In this document: positions 1 through 8,511 of the stretch, one piece after another
Numbering within the stretch: position 1 is the stretch's first letter
Layout: every line of letters starts with the position of its first letter
Assembly (NCBI GenBank): GCA_946997535.1
Contig: CAMPVQ010000001.1
Coordinates: 124,001-188,000 of the forward strand
Origin: an uncultured Candidatus Saccharibacteria bacterium
Lineage (GTDB): Bacteria > Patescibacteriota > Saccharimonadia > Saccharimonadales > Saccharimonadaceae
Length of the DNA stretch: 64,000 bases
Reading direction: 5' to 3'
Made by a program: the position numbers and the translations under genes
The notes under the pieces: model-generated
What the model was told of the DNA's origin: nothing
Database searches by the model: none
The model's input: only the letters and a program-made list of their open reading frames with translations

Positions 1-26
1 GATTTAATAGATTGAATTTTTGCCAT
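1..26 (-). CDS. eno: 5' end of a gene running off the window, probably enolase
   Basis: Only the first eight codons are inside the window. They read M-A-K-I-Q-S-I-K and a ninth codon starts TC (Ser). A strong ribosome binding site (AAAGGAG) lies five bases before the ATG, and a TGC-TATAAT promoter sits at 63-71 on the same strand. Many enolases begin MAKI.SIK(S/A)REILDSRG, so enolase fits. It would also suit the glycolytic neighbours ldh, pyk, pgk and tpiA. Eight residues cannot prove identity. The presence of a gene start is much more certain than its name. Confidence 0.5.
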
Positions 27-62
27 TTTGCTCCTTTGTTATTTTTTTAAATCTACAGTTGT

Positions 63-71
63 ATTATAGCA
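63..71 (-). promoter_or_regulatory. -10 promoter of the probable enolase gene
   Basis: On the minus strand the sequence reads TGC-TATAAT, an extended -10 element. It lies about 37 bases before the ATG at 26, leaving a leader that carries the AAAGGAG ribosome binding site. It is back to back with the ldh promoter. Confidence 0.6.
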
Positions 72-86
72 CTTATGCCAATAATG

Positions 87-95
87 TGCTAAAAT
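87..95 (+). promoter_or_regulatory. -10 promoter of ldh
   Basis: TGC-TAAAAT, an extended -10 element, stands 30 bases before the ldh ATG at 126. The leader would be about 24 bases and contains AAAGGAAC as ribosome binding site. Confidence 0.6.
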
Positions 96-125
96 AAAGC
101 TGGTTAAAGATACAGAAAGGAACAA

Positions 126-1067
126 ATGAAAGCAAATAAAGTTTCAATTGTTGGCGCCGGTCTAGTAGGTAGCACTATCGCTTACACGCTAAGCGCCCTT
201 GGCACCGCCAGCCGCATTGTCCTTGTCGACATCGACCGCAAGCGCGCCGAAGGTGAAGCAATGGATATTGAGCATGGCTCACCGTCACTTAAGGAAGTTG
301 ATATTCAGGCTGGCGACTATGCCGATACCGCCGACTCTGACATCGTAATTATCACCGCCGGCACTAACCAGCGCCCCGGTGAAACCCGCATGGACTTAAT
401 TACTCGCAATGCTAGCATTATGCGTAACGTCGCTTCAGAGGTCGCCAAGCATTCACCGAACGCTCTGCTACTAATTATTTCTAATCCAGTCGACGTTATG
501 ACACGCGTGGCGCAAGAAGTTTCTGGCTTTCCAGCTGAGCGCGTTATTGGCTCTGGTACCAACCTAGACTCGGCGCGGTTCCGCCACATCTTAAGCGAAA
601 AGTTCGGCATCGACAGCCATAATGTTCACTGCTACATCTTAGGCGAACACGGTGATAGTGAATTCGCCGCTTGGAGTCTGGTCAATATTGCCGGCATGAA
701 TATTAACGAAGCTAGCGATAAATTTGGCGGAGTCATGCAAGACATGGACTACCTCACCATTGCTGATGACGTTAGAAATGCCGCTTACAAAGTAATTGAC
801 CGCAAGGGAGCTACTTATTATGGCATTGCCGCCAGCGCTACACGTATTTGTGAAGCATTGCTTCGCGACGAAAAGTCGATTATTCCTGTCTCAGTTAAGC
901 TTAATGGCGAATACGGTATCAACGACGTCTACCTCTCGCTACCAGCAGTTGTTGGCCGCGCCGGTGTGCTCAAAGTAGTTGCACCAAATCTATCCGACGA
1001 AGAACAAGGTAAACTTCGCGCTAGTGCCCAAATTTTGAGCGACGCTTACGATAAAGTTCGCCAATAA
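126..1067 (+). CDS. ldh: L-lactate dehydrogenase
   Basis: NAD-dependent reduction of pyruvate to L-lactate, the step that regenerates NAD+ in lactic fermentation. The 313-residue protein has the usual family length. Visible motifs are the Rossmann loop GAGLVGS near residue 10, the substrate loop NQRPGETR (Gln rather than Arg at the specificity position favours lactate over malate dehydrogenase), NPVDVMT, GTNLDSARF and the catalytic His in GEHGDS. The start is supported by AAAGGAAC upstream. The gene stands alone between its own promoter and a bidirectional hairpin. With pyk, pgk and tpiA elsewhere in the window it supports a homolactic-type energy metabolism. Malate dehydrogenase is the main alternative and is less likely. 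Confidence 0.93.
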   Translation: MKANKVSIVGAGLVGSTIAYTLSALGTASRIVLVDIDRKRAEGEAMDIEHGSPSLKEVDIQAGDYADTADSDIVIITAGTNQRPGETRMDLITRNASIMRNVASEVAKHSPNALLLIISNPVDVMTRVAQEVSGFPAERVIGSGTNLDSARFRHILSEKFGIDSHNVHCYILGEHGDSEFAAWSLVNIAGMNINEASDKFGGVMQDMDYLTIADDVRNAAYKVIDRKGATYYGIAASATRICEALLRDEKSIIPVSVKLNGEYGINDVYLSLPAVVGRAGVLKVVAPNLSDEEQGKLRASAQILSDAYDKVRQ

Positions 1068-1084
1068 AGGCATTGCATAATAAA

Positions 1085-1110
1085 ACAAGGGGCTAAATGC
1101 CCCTGTTTTT
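1085..1110. terminator. bidirectional terminator between ldh and dedA
   Basis: Stem AGGGGC/GCCCCT with a TAAAT loop, flanked by an A-run on the left and a T-run on the right, so it can end ldh (plus) and the DedA gene (minus). Confidence 0.8.
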
Positions 1111-1113
1111 GTA

Positions 1114-1788
1114 CTAATTTAACTTATTTTCATCTGGCTTGATATTAGTGTCAGCTAATTTAGTAGCACGACGCTTTTTATACTGCGTCAAGGCCAAATG
1201 ACCTATTACTGGCAAGAATGATATTAAAACAATCACCATTATAACTGGTAGTAACACTTGGTCAATGCTTAAGCCTAGCCGCTCAAATTCCTTACCTAAA
1301 AAGTATCCCACAAAAGTAATACCAAACGTCCAGCCCGCAGCACCAATTATATTAGAAGCAATAAAATGATGGTAAGTCATCTTTGATGCACCAGCTACAA
1401 TTGGTGCAAACGTCCGCACAACCGGCACAAAGCGCGCTAAAATAATTGCCGTCTTACCGTGCTTTACGTAGAATTCTTCTGCTTGCAATAGATATTTTCG
1501 CTTAAATATCCTGCCGTTGGGTCTTTTTTCTAGCTTACGACCATAATGCTTACCAAACTCATAGCCCACAGTGTCGCCTAAAATTGCCGCCAAAAACAAA
1601 ATACCGCAAAGTAACCAAATATTAAATTGGAATACGTGTTGACTAACTAAAAAGCCGGCCGTAAAAATCAGACTGTCACCTGGCAAGAAAAACCCGGCTA
1701 ACAGGCCACTCTCAGCAAATACGATTGCCGCCACCGCCAGCACACCGCCGCCCACTACTACTTGGTCGATTGAAACCCCAGGTATCAT
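1114..1788 (-). CDS. DedA/SNARE-associated family membrane protein
   Basis: A 224-residue polytopic membrane protein of the DedA (VTT domain) family. Members act in undecaprenyl-phosphate or phospholipid flipping and membrane homeostasis; the exact substrate here is unknown. Seen in sequence: several hydrophobic helices, the GDSLIF segment near residue 40, and the hallmark ARFVPVVRTFAPIVAG segment with its conserved Arg and Pro residues in the middle of the protein. The C-terminus is short, basic and cytoplasmic. A TGA-TAGAAT -10 box lies eight bases before the ATG, so the mRNA is almost leaderless. It ends at the shared terminator with ldh. Confidence 0.88.
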   Translation of the reverse strand: MIPGVSIDQVVVGGGVLAVAAIVFAESGLLAGFFLPGDSLIFTAGFLVSQHVFQFNIWLLCGILFLAAILGDTVGYEFGKHYGRKLEKRPNGRIFKRKYLLQAEEFYVKHGKTAIILARFVPVVRTFAPIVAGASKMTYHHFIASNIIGAAGWTFGITFVGYFLGKEFERLGLSIDQVLLPVIMVIVLISFLPVIGHLALTQYKKRRATKLADTNIKPDENKLN

Positions 1789-1796
1789 ATATTACC

Positions 1797-1805
1797 ATTC
1801 TATCA
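1797..1805 (-). promoter_or_regulatory. -10 promoter of the DedA gene
   Basis: TGA-TAGAAT on the minus strand, eight bases before the ATG at 1788, implying a leader of only one or two bases. Confidence 0.5.
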
Positions 1806-1826
1806 TGATTACGCCTACAATACAAA

Positions 1827-1851
1827 AACCCAGAGGTAAACCCTCTGGGTT
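1827..1851 (-). terminator. terminator of the surface-protein operon
   Basis: Perfect ten-base stem AACCCAGAGG/CCTCTGGGTT with a five-base loop, followed on the minus strand by TTTTGTA. It separates the two-gene surface operon from the DedA gene. Confidence 0.85.
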
Positions 1852-1871
1852 AAATTTATAACTAGTCGGTA

Positions 1872-3416
1872 TTACTTATTAGATTGCTTAGCTCGTCTAT
1901 TGGCGCGCACTAATCGATAAGTGATAAATGATGCCAAGCCAAGAAACAGCACTAGACTAACCGCCGCAGTTGCAACCTTTACGCCAGCACGTGGAGCACC
2001 AGGCTTTACACATTTCTTATCACTTGCTTTTAAGTTGCGATTATATTTACAAATCTCAGTCTGTGGCTGCTGCGGTTTATTTGGATTGTTCGGCTGCTTT
2101 GGATTGTCCTTAGAACATTTCTTTACAACAGTTACAATACTAGTTGCTATTTTGCGTACATTTGACACGCCAAGCATTACGGTATTCTCAAATCGGTTTT
2201 CACCACACTTTAGCTTATCCTCGGTCGGTAATTTAGCACGATAACGAATCGTTGCTTCAGAACCAGATTTATAGCTACCAATGTTAGCAAACTTACCATT
2301 TTCTCTGAAAAATGCTGCTTGCGATTTTTCATCGAGCTTAACGCCATCAGGATGACTCTTATTGATAACATTAGCGCTATCCTTCTCGTAAATCATATCA
2401 TTTGGTAGATAATCATGAGCCTCAACCCCATTCTGCTGTGATTTAGAAATATTCTTGTAGTGGACCTCATATTCAACCGTATCGCCCGCCTTAGCCATTA
2501 CAACTTTCGGCATGTTATCATCTGATTTAGCAGTGGAACTCTCCGGACTATTGGAGCTATCCTTCTTATTTGAGTCTTCCTTCTTACTATTAGACTTACT
2601 ATTAGAATCCTCCACTACTCTAGCGGTCTTTGTCAAATCAAAATCAGGCATTTCTGGACGAACTAACGTAGCCTGAAGTATAGATACCACATATCCAGAG
2701 TATTGAAAACACCCCTGAAGCTTGCCGTCCATTTTTTCATAACCCAGTAAAGCGCCCGTGTCAGCCCTCGAATGAATATCATTACTCAATAAGAACCCCT
2801 TTGTTGTAAAGTCCTTTTTATTGTTAAAGTATCTACTAGTATCAATAATGTACGATAAACTGTAGTCATCGTATTTACCATTATTGCCTTTTTCGGGTTC
2901 AATAAATACATCATCCCAAACTTTACATGGTTTACCAGCATTGCCTTTATTATCCGCACCACAGTTGCTAGATGATATGGTAGCTTGAACATTAAATACC
3001 GGCTTTTTACTGTCCTCAATATTAATTTTAATTTTTGTATCATTCGATACTAAGTGTAAGTTCTCCGCAGCATTGTTATGCACAAAGGCCTTTACCATAT
3101 AATAATGTTGATCAGCAAGTATTGCCTTATCTGTAAATCCACCGCTCTTAGCAATAGTGTTCAAACCACCAGCACCCTTGTATTCAGCCGTAATATCCTT
3201 AATTACTAAAAAATTACGTTCGTCGCCCCACCCCTTACTATTGGTAATTGAGTTAAAGGTAACTGATGGCGCTGGGCTTTCCATGGTGTAAGTTGGGCGA
3301 TTCTCAGGCCCCCACGCTAACGCGGTAACTCCGGTAGCGACGGCTAACACTGATGCCGAAACAAACATTGCTGATTTATATAACAGACTTGTTTTGTGAT
3401 TCATCCTATGTTTCAT
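1872..3416 (-). CDS. predicted surface protein with DUF11-like domain and C-terminal membrane anchor
   Basis: A 514-residue protein with no function I can name. It begins with a basic stretch and a hydrophobic signal segment (about residues 13-35). An unrecognised extracellular region follows, then a Ser/Lys/Asp-rich linker near 265-300. A DUF11-type (conserved repeat, Ig-like) domain follows, recognisable from GDTVEYEVHYKNIS and later DYLPNDMIY. Near the C-terminus there is a Pro/Asn/Gln-rich spacer, then one transmembrane helix and a basic tail (RANRRAKQSNK). No LPXTG motif precedes the helix, so anchoring is by the membrane rather than by sortase. Start choice: AGGAGG lies six bases upstream. 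It is 51 bases downstream of the next surface gene and probably in one operon with it. A role in surface structure or host contact is inference. Confidence 0.8.
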   Translation of the reverse strand: MKHRMNHKTSLLYKSAMFVSASVLAVATGVTALAWGPENRPTYTMESPAPSVTFNSITNSKGWGDERNFLVIKDITAEYKGAGGLNTIAKSGGFTDKAILADQHYYMVKAFVHNNAAENLHLVSNDTKIKINIEDSKKPVFNVQATISSSNCGADNKGNAGKPCKVWDDVFIEPEKGNNGKYDDYSLSYIIDTSRYFNNKKDFTTKGFLLSNDIHSRADTGALLGYEKMDGKLQGCFQYSGYVVSILQATLVRPEMPDFDLTKTARVVEDSNSKSNSKKEDSNKKDSSNSPESSTAKSDDNMPKVVMAKAGDTVEYEVHYKNISKSQQNGVEAHDYLPNDMIYEKDSANVINKSHPDGVKLDEKSQAAFFRENGKFANIGSYKSGSEATIRYRAKLPTEDKLKCGENRFENTVMLGVSNVRKIATSIVTVVKKCSKDNPKQPNNPNKPQQPQTEICKYNRNLKASDKKCVKPGAPRAGVKVATAAVSLVLFLGLASFITYRLVRANRRAKQSNK

Positions 3417-3467
3417 TTATTCCTCCTATTAATTTATTTAGTTCTAGTGTATCTTTTATCAACTATT

Positions 3468-5924
3468 TTAATTAACCTCATTTGCCAAGTCTACCGCCTG
3501 CCCAGTGGCATTATCCACGCCCGTAGCATGTACGCTATTTTGCTTCATCTCTTCATAGCTTGGACCACCTTGGACCACCTTGGCATTCTGCACACCAGCT
3601 TCAGTAACGTTCTTTGCTTCTGTAATTGCCACAATATTCTTCATTAAATTATTCATGTTGTTTGCAAATACACGATCCTTAAAGTGCACTTCCTTCATCT
3701 TAGGCGCTTCTGGTTTAGGCTCTGGTGCTACGCTAGGCTTCTCGCCACTAACTGCATTATATGTTATATGCTCAGTCACGCCATTTGGATTTTCAGCCGA
3801 ACCCGGTTGATGATTCACCGTATAATTACTTGATGCATTCTGACGTTGAATCTTCGATATCACCTTTGGCTCCAATTTAATTTCTGGCTCTGGGGTATCT
3901 GGTGTCGGAGTAGGCTCCGGTTCCGGGTTAGGAGCTGGAGTTGGATTATTAGGCGTTGGTGTAGGAGTTGGCTCCGGAGTTGGTGTTGGAGTAGGAGTAG
4001 ATTCTGGGTTAGGAGCTGGGGTGTCGTGATGAATATCTACTGTCGTATCGTGTGTTATATCTGTAGTAGTATCTGGTGATGGTGTTGGCGTACTATTAGT
4101 TGTAGTCTCAGTTTGTTGTACCGCTGGCGCAGGAGCCTGGGGTATATTCATTCTAACTAGCACATTGCCACACGCCATATTAACATACATGTCGCCAAAT
4201 TTAACTACGCTAAGTTTACCATCATCCACTCGAATCGTGTCATATACTAAGTGCTTCGTGCCATCTGAATTTTGCCTAATACCGTAGTTTTCATATTCGC
4301 CAGCTGGCAATTCCGCAAACTCTATATTAATCTTGCCATCATTCATTAAGTCAGCTAAATCGTTCATAGCATCAGCACGCAATTGATTATCACCCGATAA
4401 TCGCGCCGCAAATGCGTCAATAGCAGCTCCATCAGCACGATTGCCAGTGAAGCCGAGCTTGTTTAGCTGCGCATCGCTCAATAAATTAACTGAATAGATC
4501 GCCTGCTGCTGTGGATTAGAAGTTGTACCTTCAAAGTAATACGACTTAGCCCCTTCCAAATTATTAGGTAATGGCGTGCTAAATGCCGTTGAGTTGACTT
4601 TGCGACTTACGTCATACGTACCATCACCACGTGCAGTACCCCATAGATGATAATCCGCCTTCGGTAAATTATCTGCCGTATAATGAACTTCAGCACGGTT
4701 TAGATCTTTTACGTCGACTTTAGTCTCCGTATCATGTTTAACTTTGGACTTCTCATGCTTCTCAGCATGGTGTTCTTTCACACCTGGGTTAATTGTAGCC
4801 GTAATTGGCGCATTAGCTCTATTGTTACCCATATAATGCTCACTGTTCGCTAAACCAATAAAAGCGCTAGCCGACAAAATACCGCCCACTGTTGCCGCAA
4901 TTGCCTTAACGGCCATTTTGCGCTTATTTTTATCTCTAAATGATTCGACAATCCTATCCTTAAAATTAGCAAATCGGTTGCGCAGCGTATGGTTAGCTTG
5001 CTCAACTTTCTTTAATTCAGTTGATTTAATCCACTGCTTAAAGAAAGTTATTGTAGCTAAATTAATATCACGATCGTTCAATGGATGATCCGTGTTTTTA
5101 GATGCGTCAGACAGAGATTTACCATACTCACCAGCGAGATCGTTTAGAACATATTTATAATCACGCACCTTTTCTCTGCCTCTGTCGCTCCAACCACCAG
5201 TACGCTCCGACCTAAGCATCTCACGCGATACCTTATCGCGCATTTTTATTGCATCACCAAACGAAGGCAAGTTGTCAAAGAATGAATAGCTAGCTATCAT
5301 ATCATCGCTAATCGCCTTACGCTCTTGGCGACTTAACAAACCGTATTTTGCCTTTATCTCAGTTGGCACATCATCCAAATTGCCCGCCTTCTCAGCCTGT
5401 TCAACCATGGCGTCATTGATGTCGACATGCAGCTCATACTTAGCTTCTTGACTATGATCAACTTCTTCCCTTGCGGCATCACGTTCCGCCTTCTGGCGCG
5501 CTTCGTGCTCTTCAATACTCTCCGAACGAACATTCTCGTATTTGCCTGGCTTATATTTGTCATAGTCACGCTGACCTTCAGCTTGATTAAATGGAGCTTC
5601 TGTAATTGGATCACCGATAATCTCCGTCTTTAAATCATCGGCGGTTTCGCGCTTATTGTTATTATTTTCGTTAGTGCCAGGATTTAATGGCTCCTCTGAG
5701 TGTCGCACCGATGCCTGCTCACTAACTTTAAACAAATCATCATATAAAGATTTATTGTTAGCGAGCTTTTCGTCTAGCGTTTTAGAATCATCTGTTCGCT
5801 CAGCCTCGTCCTTTGCTGAGGTGTACGCCCACTTCGACGGGTCATTTGGGTTGCCAAGGCCCTTTGCCCACGCGTCAGCATTCGGATTATATAAATTAGA
5901 GTTAGATTTATTTTTATTGTCCAC
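3468..5924 (-). CDS. large membrane-spanning surface protein, function unknown
   Basis: An 818-residue single-pass protein with unusual topology. The first 335 residues are highly charged, rich in Asn, Asp, Lys and Glu, and have no signal peptide. One transmembrane helix follows at about 340-360 after a KNKRK stretch. Next is an extracellular domain of about 240 residues, then a long Pro-Thr repeat (PTPTPTPEPTPTP type, about residues 600-700) like a wall-spanning stalk, and a C-terminal region of about 110 residues. The start is GTG, supported by AAGGG six bases upstream. By the positive-inside rule the N-terminal third should be cytoplasmic, which fits a surface organiser or signalling protein better than a simple adhesin; this is inference. 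It is first in an operon with the DUF11-like surface protein. Near the 3' end there is a ten-base tandem repeat. Confidence 0.8.
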   Translation of the reverse strand: MDNKNKSNSNLYNPNADAWAKGLGNPNDPSKWAYTSAKDEAERTDDSKTLDEKLANNKSLYDDLFKVSEQASVRHSEEPLNPGTNENNNNKRETADDLKTEIIGDPITEAPFNQAEGQRDYDKYKPGKYENVRSESIEEHEARQKAERDAAREEVDHSQEAKYELHVDINDAMVEQAEKAGNLDDVPTEIKAKYGLLSRQERKAISDDMIASYSFFDNLPSFGDAIKMRDKVSREMLRSERTGGWSDRGREKVRDYKYVLNDLAGEYGKSLSDASKNTDHPLNDRDINLATITFFKQWIKSTELKKVEQANHTLRNRFANFKDRIVESFRDKNKRKMAVKAIAATVGGILSASAFIGLANSEHYMGNNRANAPITATINPGVKEHHAEKHEKSKVKHDTETKVDVKDLNRAEVHYTADNLPKADYHLWGTARGDGTYDVSRKVNSTAFSTPLPNNLEGAKSYYFEGTTSNPQQQAIYSVNLLSDAQLNKLGFTGNRADGAAIDAFAARLSGDNQLRADAMNDLADLMNDGKINIEFAELPAGEYENYGIRQNSDGTKHLVYDTIRVDDGKLSVVKFGDMYVNMACGNVLVRMNIPQAPAPAVQQTETTTNSTPTPSPDTTTDITHDTTVDIHHDTPAPNPESTPTPTPTPEPTPTPTPNNPTPAPNPEPEPTPTPDTPEPEIKLEPKVISKIQRQNASSNYTVNHQPGSAENPNGVTEHITYNAVSGEKPSVAPEPKPEAPKMKEVHFKDRVFANNMNNLMKNIVAITEAKNVTEAGVQNAKVVQGGPSYEEMKQNSVHATGVDNATGQAVDLANEVN

Positions 5925-5988
5925 TACTACCCTTACTTTTAATTGTCCTTATGATTATTTTAGCACAACCACCATAGTAGTCAACACT

Positions 5989-6010
5989 AAAAGGGGCGAT
6001 TGCCCCTTTT
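5989..6010 (-). terminator. terminator of alaS
   Basis: Perfect nine-base stem AAAAGGGGC/GCCCCTTTT with a four-base loop. It lies 24 bases after the alaS stop codon, so the short alaS really ends here. Confidence 0.85.
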
Positions 6011-6033
6011 AAAGCTCTAACCGTCAAGATAAT

Positions 6034-7440
6034 CTAAAACTTATTTTTCTTAGTTGCCGCTTGGCTTAGCTCGCGCTGATGCTGCATCTGCGCCTCAAAC
6101 TGCTCACGCCAGTCATCAGGAATAGTAATACCACGCTTGGCCGCCTCTTCCACTGATAGTTCCACCGGGAAGCCATAGGTATCATACAAGCGAAAGATTT
6201 CTTCGCCCGTTAAACCATCAGTCGATAACTTACTAAATTCCTTAATACCCTTGCGCAAAGTCTGACGGAAAGCCTTTTCTTCCTTCATCATCACCGCAAT
6301 TACTTCATCGCGTGCCGCCTCAACTTCTGGGAAGAACTTTTCATAAATACCAGCAATAACCGGTACAATCTCCTCCATAAAATTCTGCTCCACACCTAAA
6401 TCAAAAGCAAAGCGAACAGCACGGCGAATCAACCGGCGCATCACATACCCCTGTTGCTTATTGCTTGGCCGTACCCCATCTACCGCGAGGAAGGTAGCAG
6501 CGCGCAAGTGGTCGGCAATCACCCGCATCGACTGCTGATGGTCGGCATAAGACTTGCCACTAATCTGTTCCAAATGAGTGATAATCGGAGTAAACAAGGT
6601 GGTCTTAAAGACGTCTGGGGAATCGATTGCAGCCGCCGCGATGCGTTCCAGACCACCGCCAAAATCCACATTCTTCTTTGGTAATAAATCAAACCCATGC
6701 TCGCGCTTTACATACTGCGTAAACACCTGGTTGCCAATTTCCATATAACGACCACAATCACAGTTCGGGTGACAGTGCTTACCAAACTTTGCATCATGCT
6801 GGATATCAGAAAATTCATAGAACACTTCGCTATCTGGGCCACACGGGTCACCTAGCGGTGTTGTAGCTGGGCCACCGTTGCGACTCCACCAGTTTTTGCT
6901 ACCGTCATAGAAGAAAATACGTGCATTCTCCGGCATACCAACTTCAGCGCCATGCGCTTCTGAGCCCATATCACACATTTCAGCTTTAATACCTTTAGAG
7001 GCAAATAATTCCTGCCAAATTTCCGCCGCCTCAGTATCGCGTGGCACGTTATTCTCTGGGTCACCCTGAAAACAAGTAACATGCAACCGATTCGGGTCGA
7101 GACCAACCTCCTCGGTGAGAAAATTAAAGAACCAGGTTAATTGCTCACGTTTGAAGTAATCACCCAAACTCCAGTTGCCTAGCATCTCAAAAAAGGTTGT
7201 GTGGCGGTTATCGCCCACCTCTTCAATATCCTGCGCCCGCACGCAAGTCTGCGAATCAGCTAAACGCGTACCATGCGGATGCGGCTCACCTAATAAATAC
7301 TTCAAAAGTGGCTGCATACCGGAGCCGGTGAATAATGTTGTTTTATCGTTCTCTGGTACAACCTTAGCGCGGTCTAAAATATAGTGACCGTTATTCTTGG
7401 CATAGTCCAAAAACTTTTGTCTAATATCCTCAGCATTCAT
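6034..7440 (-). CDS. alaS: alanyl-tRNA synthetase, short form without editing and C-Ala domains
   Basis: Charges tRNA-Ala with alanine. The 468 residues cover the class II catalytic core (GSGMQPLLKYLLG, the DNRHTTFFEMLGNWS region, FGGGLERI) and the tRNA-recognition helices that follow. The protein stops at about the point where the long linker and editing domain start in usual AlaRS proteins (about 850-900 residues). The missing parts are the HxxxH/CxxxH editing domain and the C-Ala domain. This is not an obvious frameshift: the stop is followed directly by a good terminator. A similar N-terminal fragment of E. coli AlaRS (about 461 residues) is known to aminoacylate. Proofreading of Ser- or Gly-tRNA-Ala would need a free-standing AlaX-type protein elsewhere. 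The -10 box lies exactly six bases before the ATG (leaderless type). Confidence 0.93.
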   Translation of the reverse strand: MNAEDIRQKFLDYAKNNGHYILDRAKVVPENDKTTLFTGSGMQPLLKYLLGEPHPHGTRLADSQTCVRAQDIEEVGDNRHTTFFEMLGNWSLGDYFKREQLTWFFNFLTEEVGLDPNRLHVTCFQGDPENNVPRDTEAAEIWQELFASKGIKAEMCDMGSEAHGAEVGMPENARIFFYDGSKNWWSRNGGPATTPLGDPCGPDSEVFYEFSDIQHDAKFGKHCHPNCDCGRYMEIGNQVFTQYVKREHGFDLLPKKNVDFGGGLERIAAAAIDSPDVFKTTLFTPIITHLEQISGKSYADHQQSMRVIADHLRAATFLAVDGVRPSNKQQGYVMRRLIRRAVRFAFDLGVEQNFMEEIVPVIAGIYEKFFPEVEAARDEVIAVMMKEEKAFRQTLRKGIKEFSKLSTDGLTGEEIFRLYDTYGFPVELSVEEAAKRGITIPDDWREQFEAQMQHQRELSQAATKKNKF

Positions 7441-7446
7441 AGTACC

Positions 7447-7455
7447 ATTTTACCA
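7447..7455 (-). promoter_or_regulatory. -10 promoter of alaS, leaderless spacing
   Basis: TGG-TAAAAT on the minus strand, six bases before the ATG at 7440. The predicted transcript would begin at or within a base of the start codon. Confidence 0.65.
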
Positions 7456-7467
7456 CATAGCTGGGCA

Positions 7468-8511
7468 CTAGCGGACAATACCACCACCCAAACACTCTTG
7501 GTCGTCATAAATCACAATCGACTGCCCAGCAGCAACCGCACGCTCCGGTTCATCCGGCTTAATAAGCAAGCCATCACCCACATACTGCAAGCTAGATGGC
7601 ACTAGTGGCGCCCGATGGCGCACCCGAATCTGGTACTTTTTATCTGGTCGTGACGCGTCGTTTATCCAATGTACCATATGTAATAGTATTTCATCCTTAA
7701 AGAATCCAGCAGCGTTCAAATTGCGACTCACATAAACTTCGTTGCGCTCCATATTTTTACCCACCACATAATAAGGCAAACCGCCGCCCACGTTTAGCCC
7801 GTGGCGCTGACCGAAGGTGTAAAAAATTGCCCCGTCATGGCGCCCCAACACCTTACCGGTCTCTTGCTCAATGACATTACCAGGCGCTGTTTCAACATAC
7901 TGACTCAAAAAATCCTTAATTCCCACCGTACCCACAAAGCAAATGCCTTGCGAATCACGCTTCCGCGCCGTCACTAAACCGCGCTGAGCGGCATCTGCAC
8001 GCACTTGCTGCTTGGTCTGATAATGCGCCAGTGGAAAAATCGTTTTACTAACTGCCTGCCCCGTAATGCGATACAAAAAATACGTCTGATCCTTAGCTTC
8101 ATCCGCTGCGCGCAAGAGGCGAGAACCGTCTGAACCAGCATAATGACCAGTAGCAATCATATCCGCCCCGTCCGCCAAAGCCGCACGCAAAAACAAACCA
8201 AATTTGACGTTTTGGTTACACATGATGTCTGGATTTGGCGTCCTACCTTGTTTGTACTCATCAAGCATATAATCAACCACTAGCTGTTTGTACTCAGTCT
8301 GAAAGTCAAACACCTTAAACGGTATACCAAGGTGCACTGCCACTCGCTTGGCGTCAGCTAGATCGGCCGCCCAAGGACATTGCATGCCCGGCAAGTCTTC
8401 CGTCCAGTTCTTCATATAAACGCCGACCACATCGTAGCCCTGCTCTTGGAGTAAGGCCGCCGACAAAGACGAGTCAACGCCGCCCGACATACCAACATAA
8501 ACTTTGGTCAT
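7468..8511 (-). CDS. mnmA: tRNA-specific 2-thiouridylase MnmA
   Basis: Adds sulfur to U34 of tRNA-Lys, -Glu and -Gln. The 347-residue form starts MTKVYVGMSGGVDSS. An in-frame upstream extension (to 8553) lies inside the preceding gene and has no family similarity, so I reject it. Visible motifs are the PP-loop SGGVDSS at the N-terminus, the catalytic Cys in PNPDIMCNQNVKFG, and the second catalytic Cys in DSQGICFVG. The start ATG overlaps the stop of the DUF218 gene as ATGA (8508-8511), which indicates translational coupling. Two genes upstream in the same operon is a cysteine desulfurase, the natural sulfur donor. Its substrates tRNA-Lys(TTT) and tRNA-Glu(TTC) are encoded in this window. Confidence 0.95.
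   Translation of the reverse strand: MTKVYVGMSGGVDSSLSAALLQEQGYDVVGVYMKNWTEDLPGMQCPWAADLADAKRVAVHLGIPFKVFDFQTEYKQLVVDYMLDEYKQGRTPNPDIMCNQNVKFGLFLRAALADGADMIATGHYAGSDGSRLLRAADEAKDQTYFLYRITGQAVSKTIFPLAHYQTKQQVRADAAQRGLVTARKRDSQGICFVGTVGIKDFLSQYVETAPGNVIEQETGKVLGRHDGAIFYTFGQRHGLNVGGGLPYYVVGKNMERNEVYVSRNLNAAGFFKDEILLHMVHWINDASRPDKKYQIRVRHRAPLVPSSLQYVGDGLLIKPDEPERAVAAGQSIVIYDDQECLGGGIVR

Noticed and set aside
3890..4120. Repetitive stretch considered as a CRISPR or satellite
   Set aside because: It encodes the Pro-Thr stalk of the 818-residue protein; repeats are short, in frame and without unique spacers.
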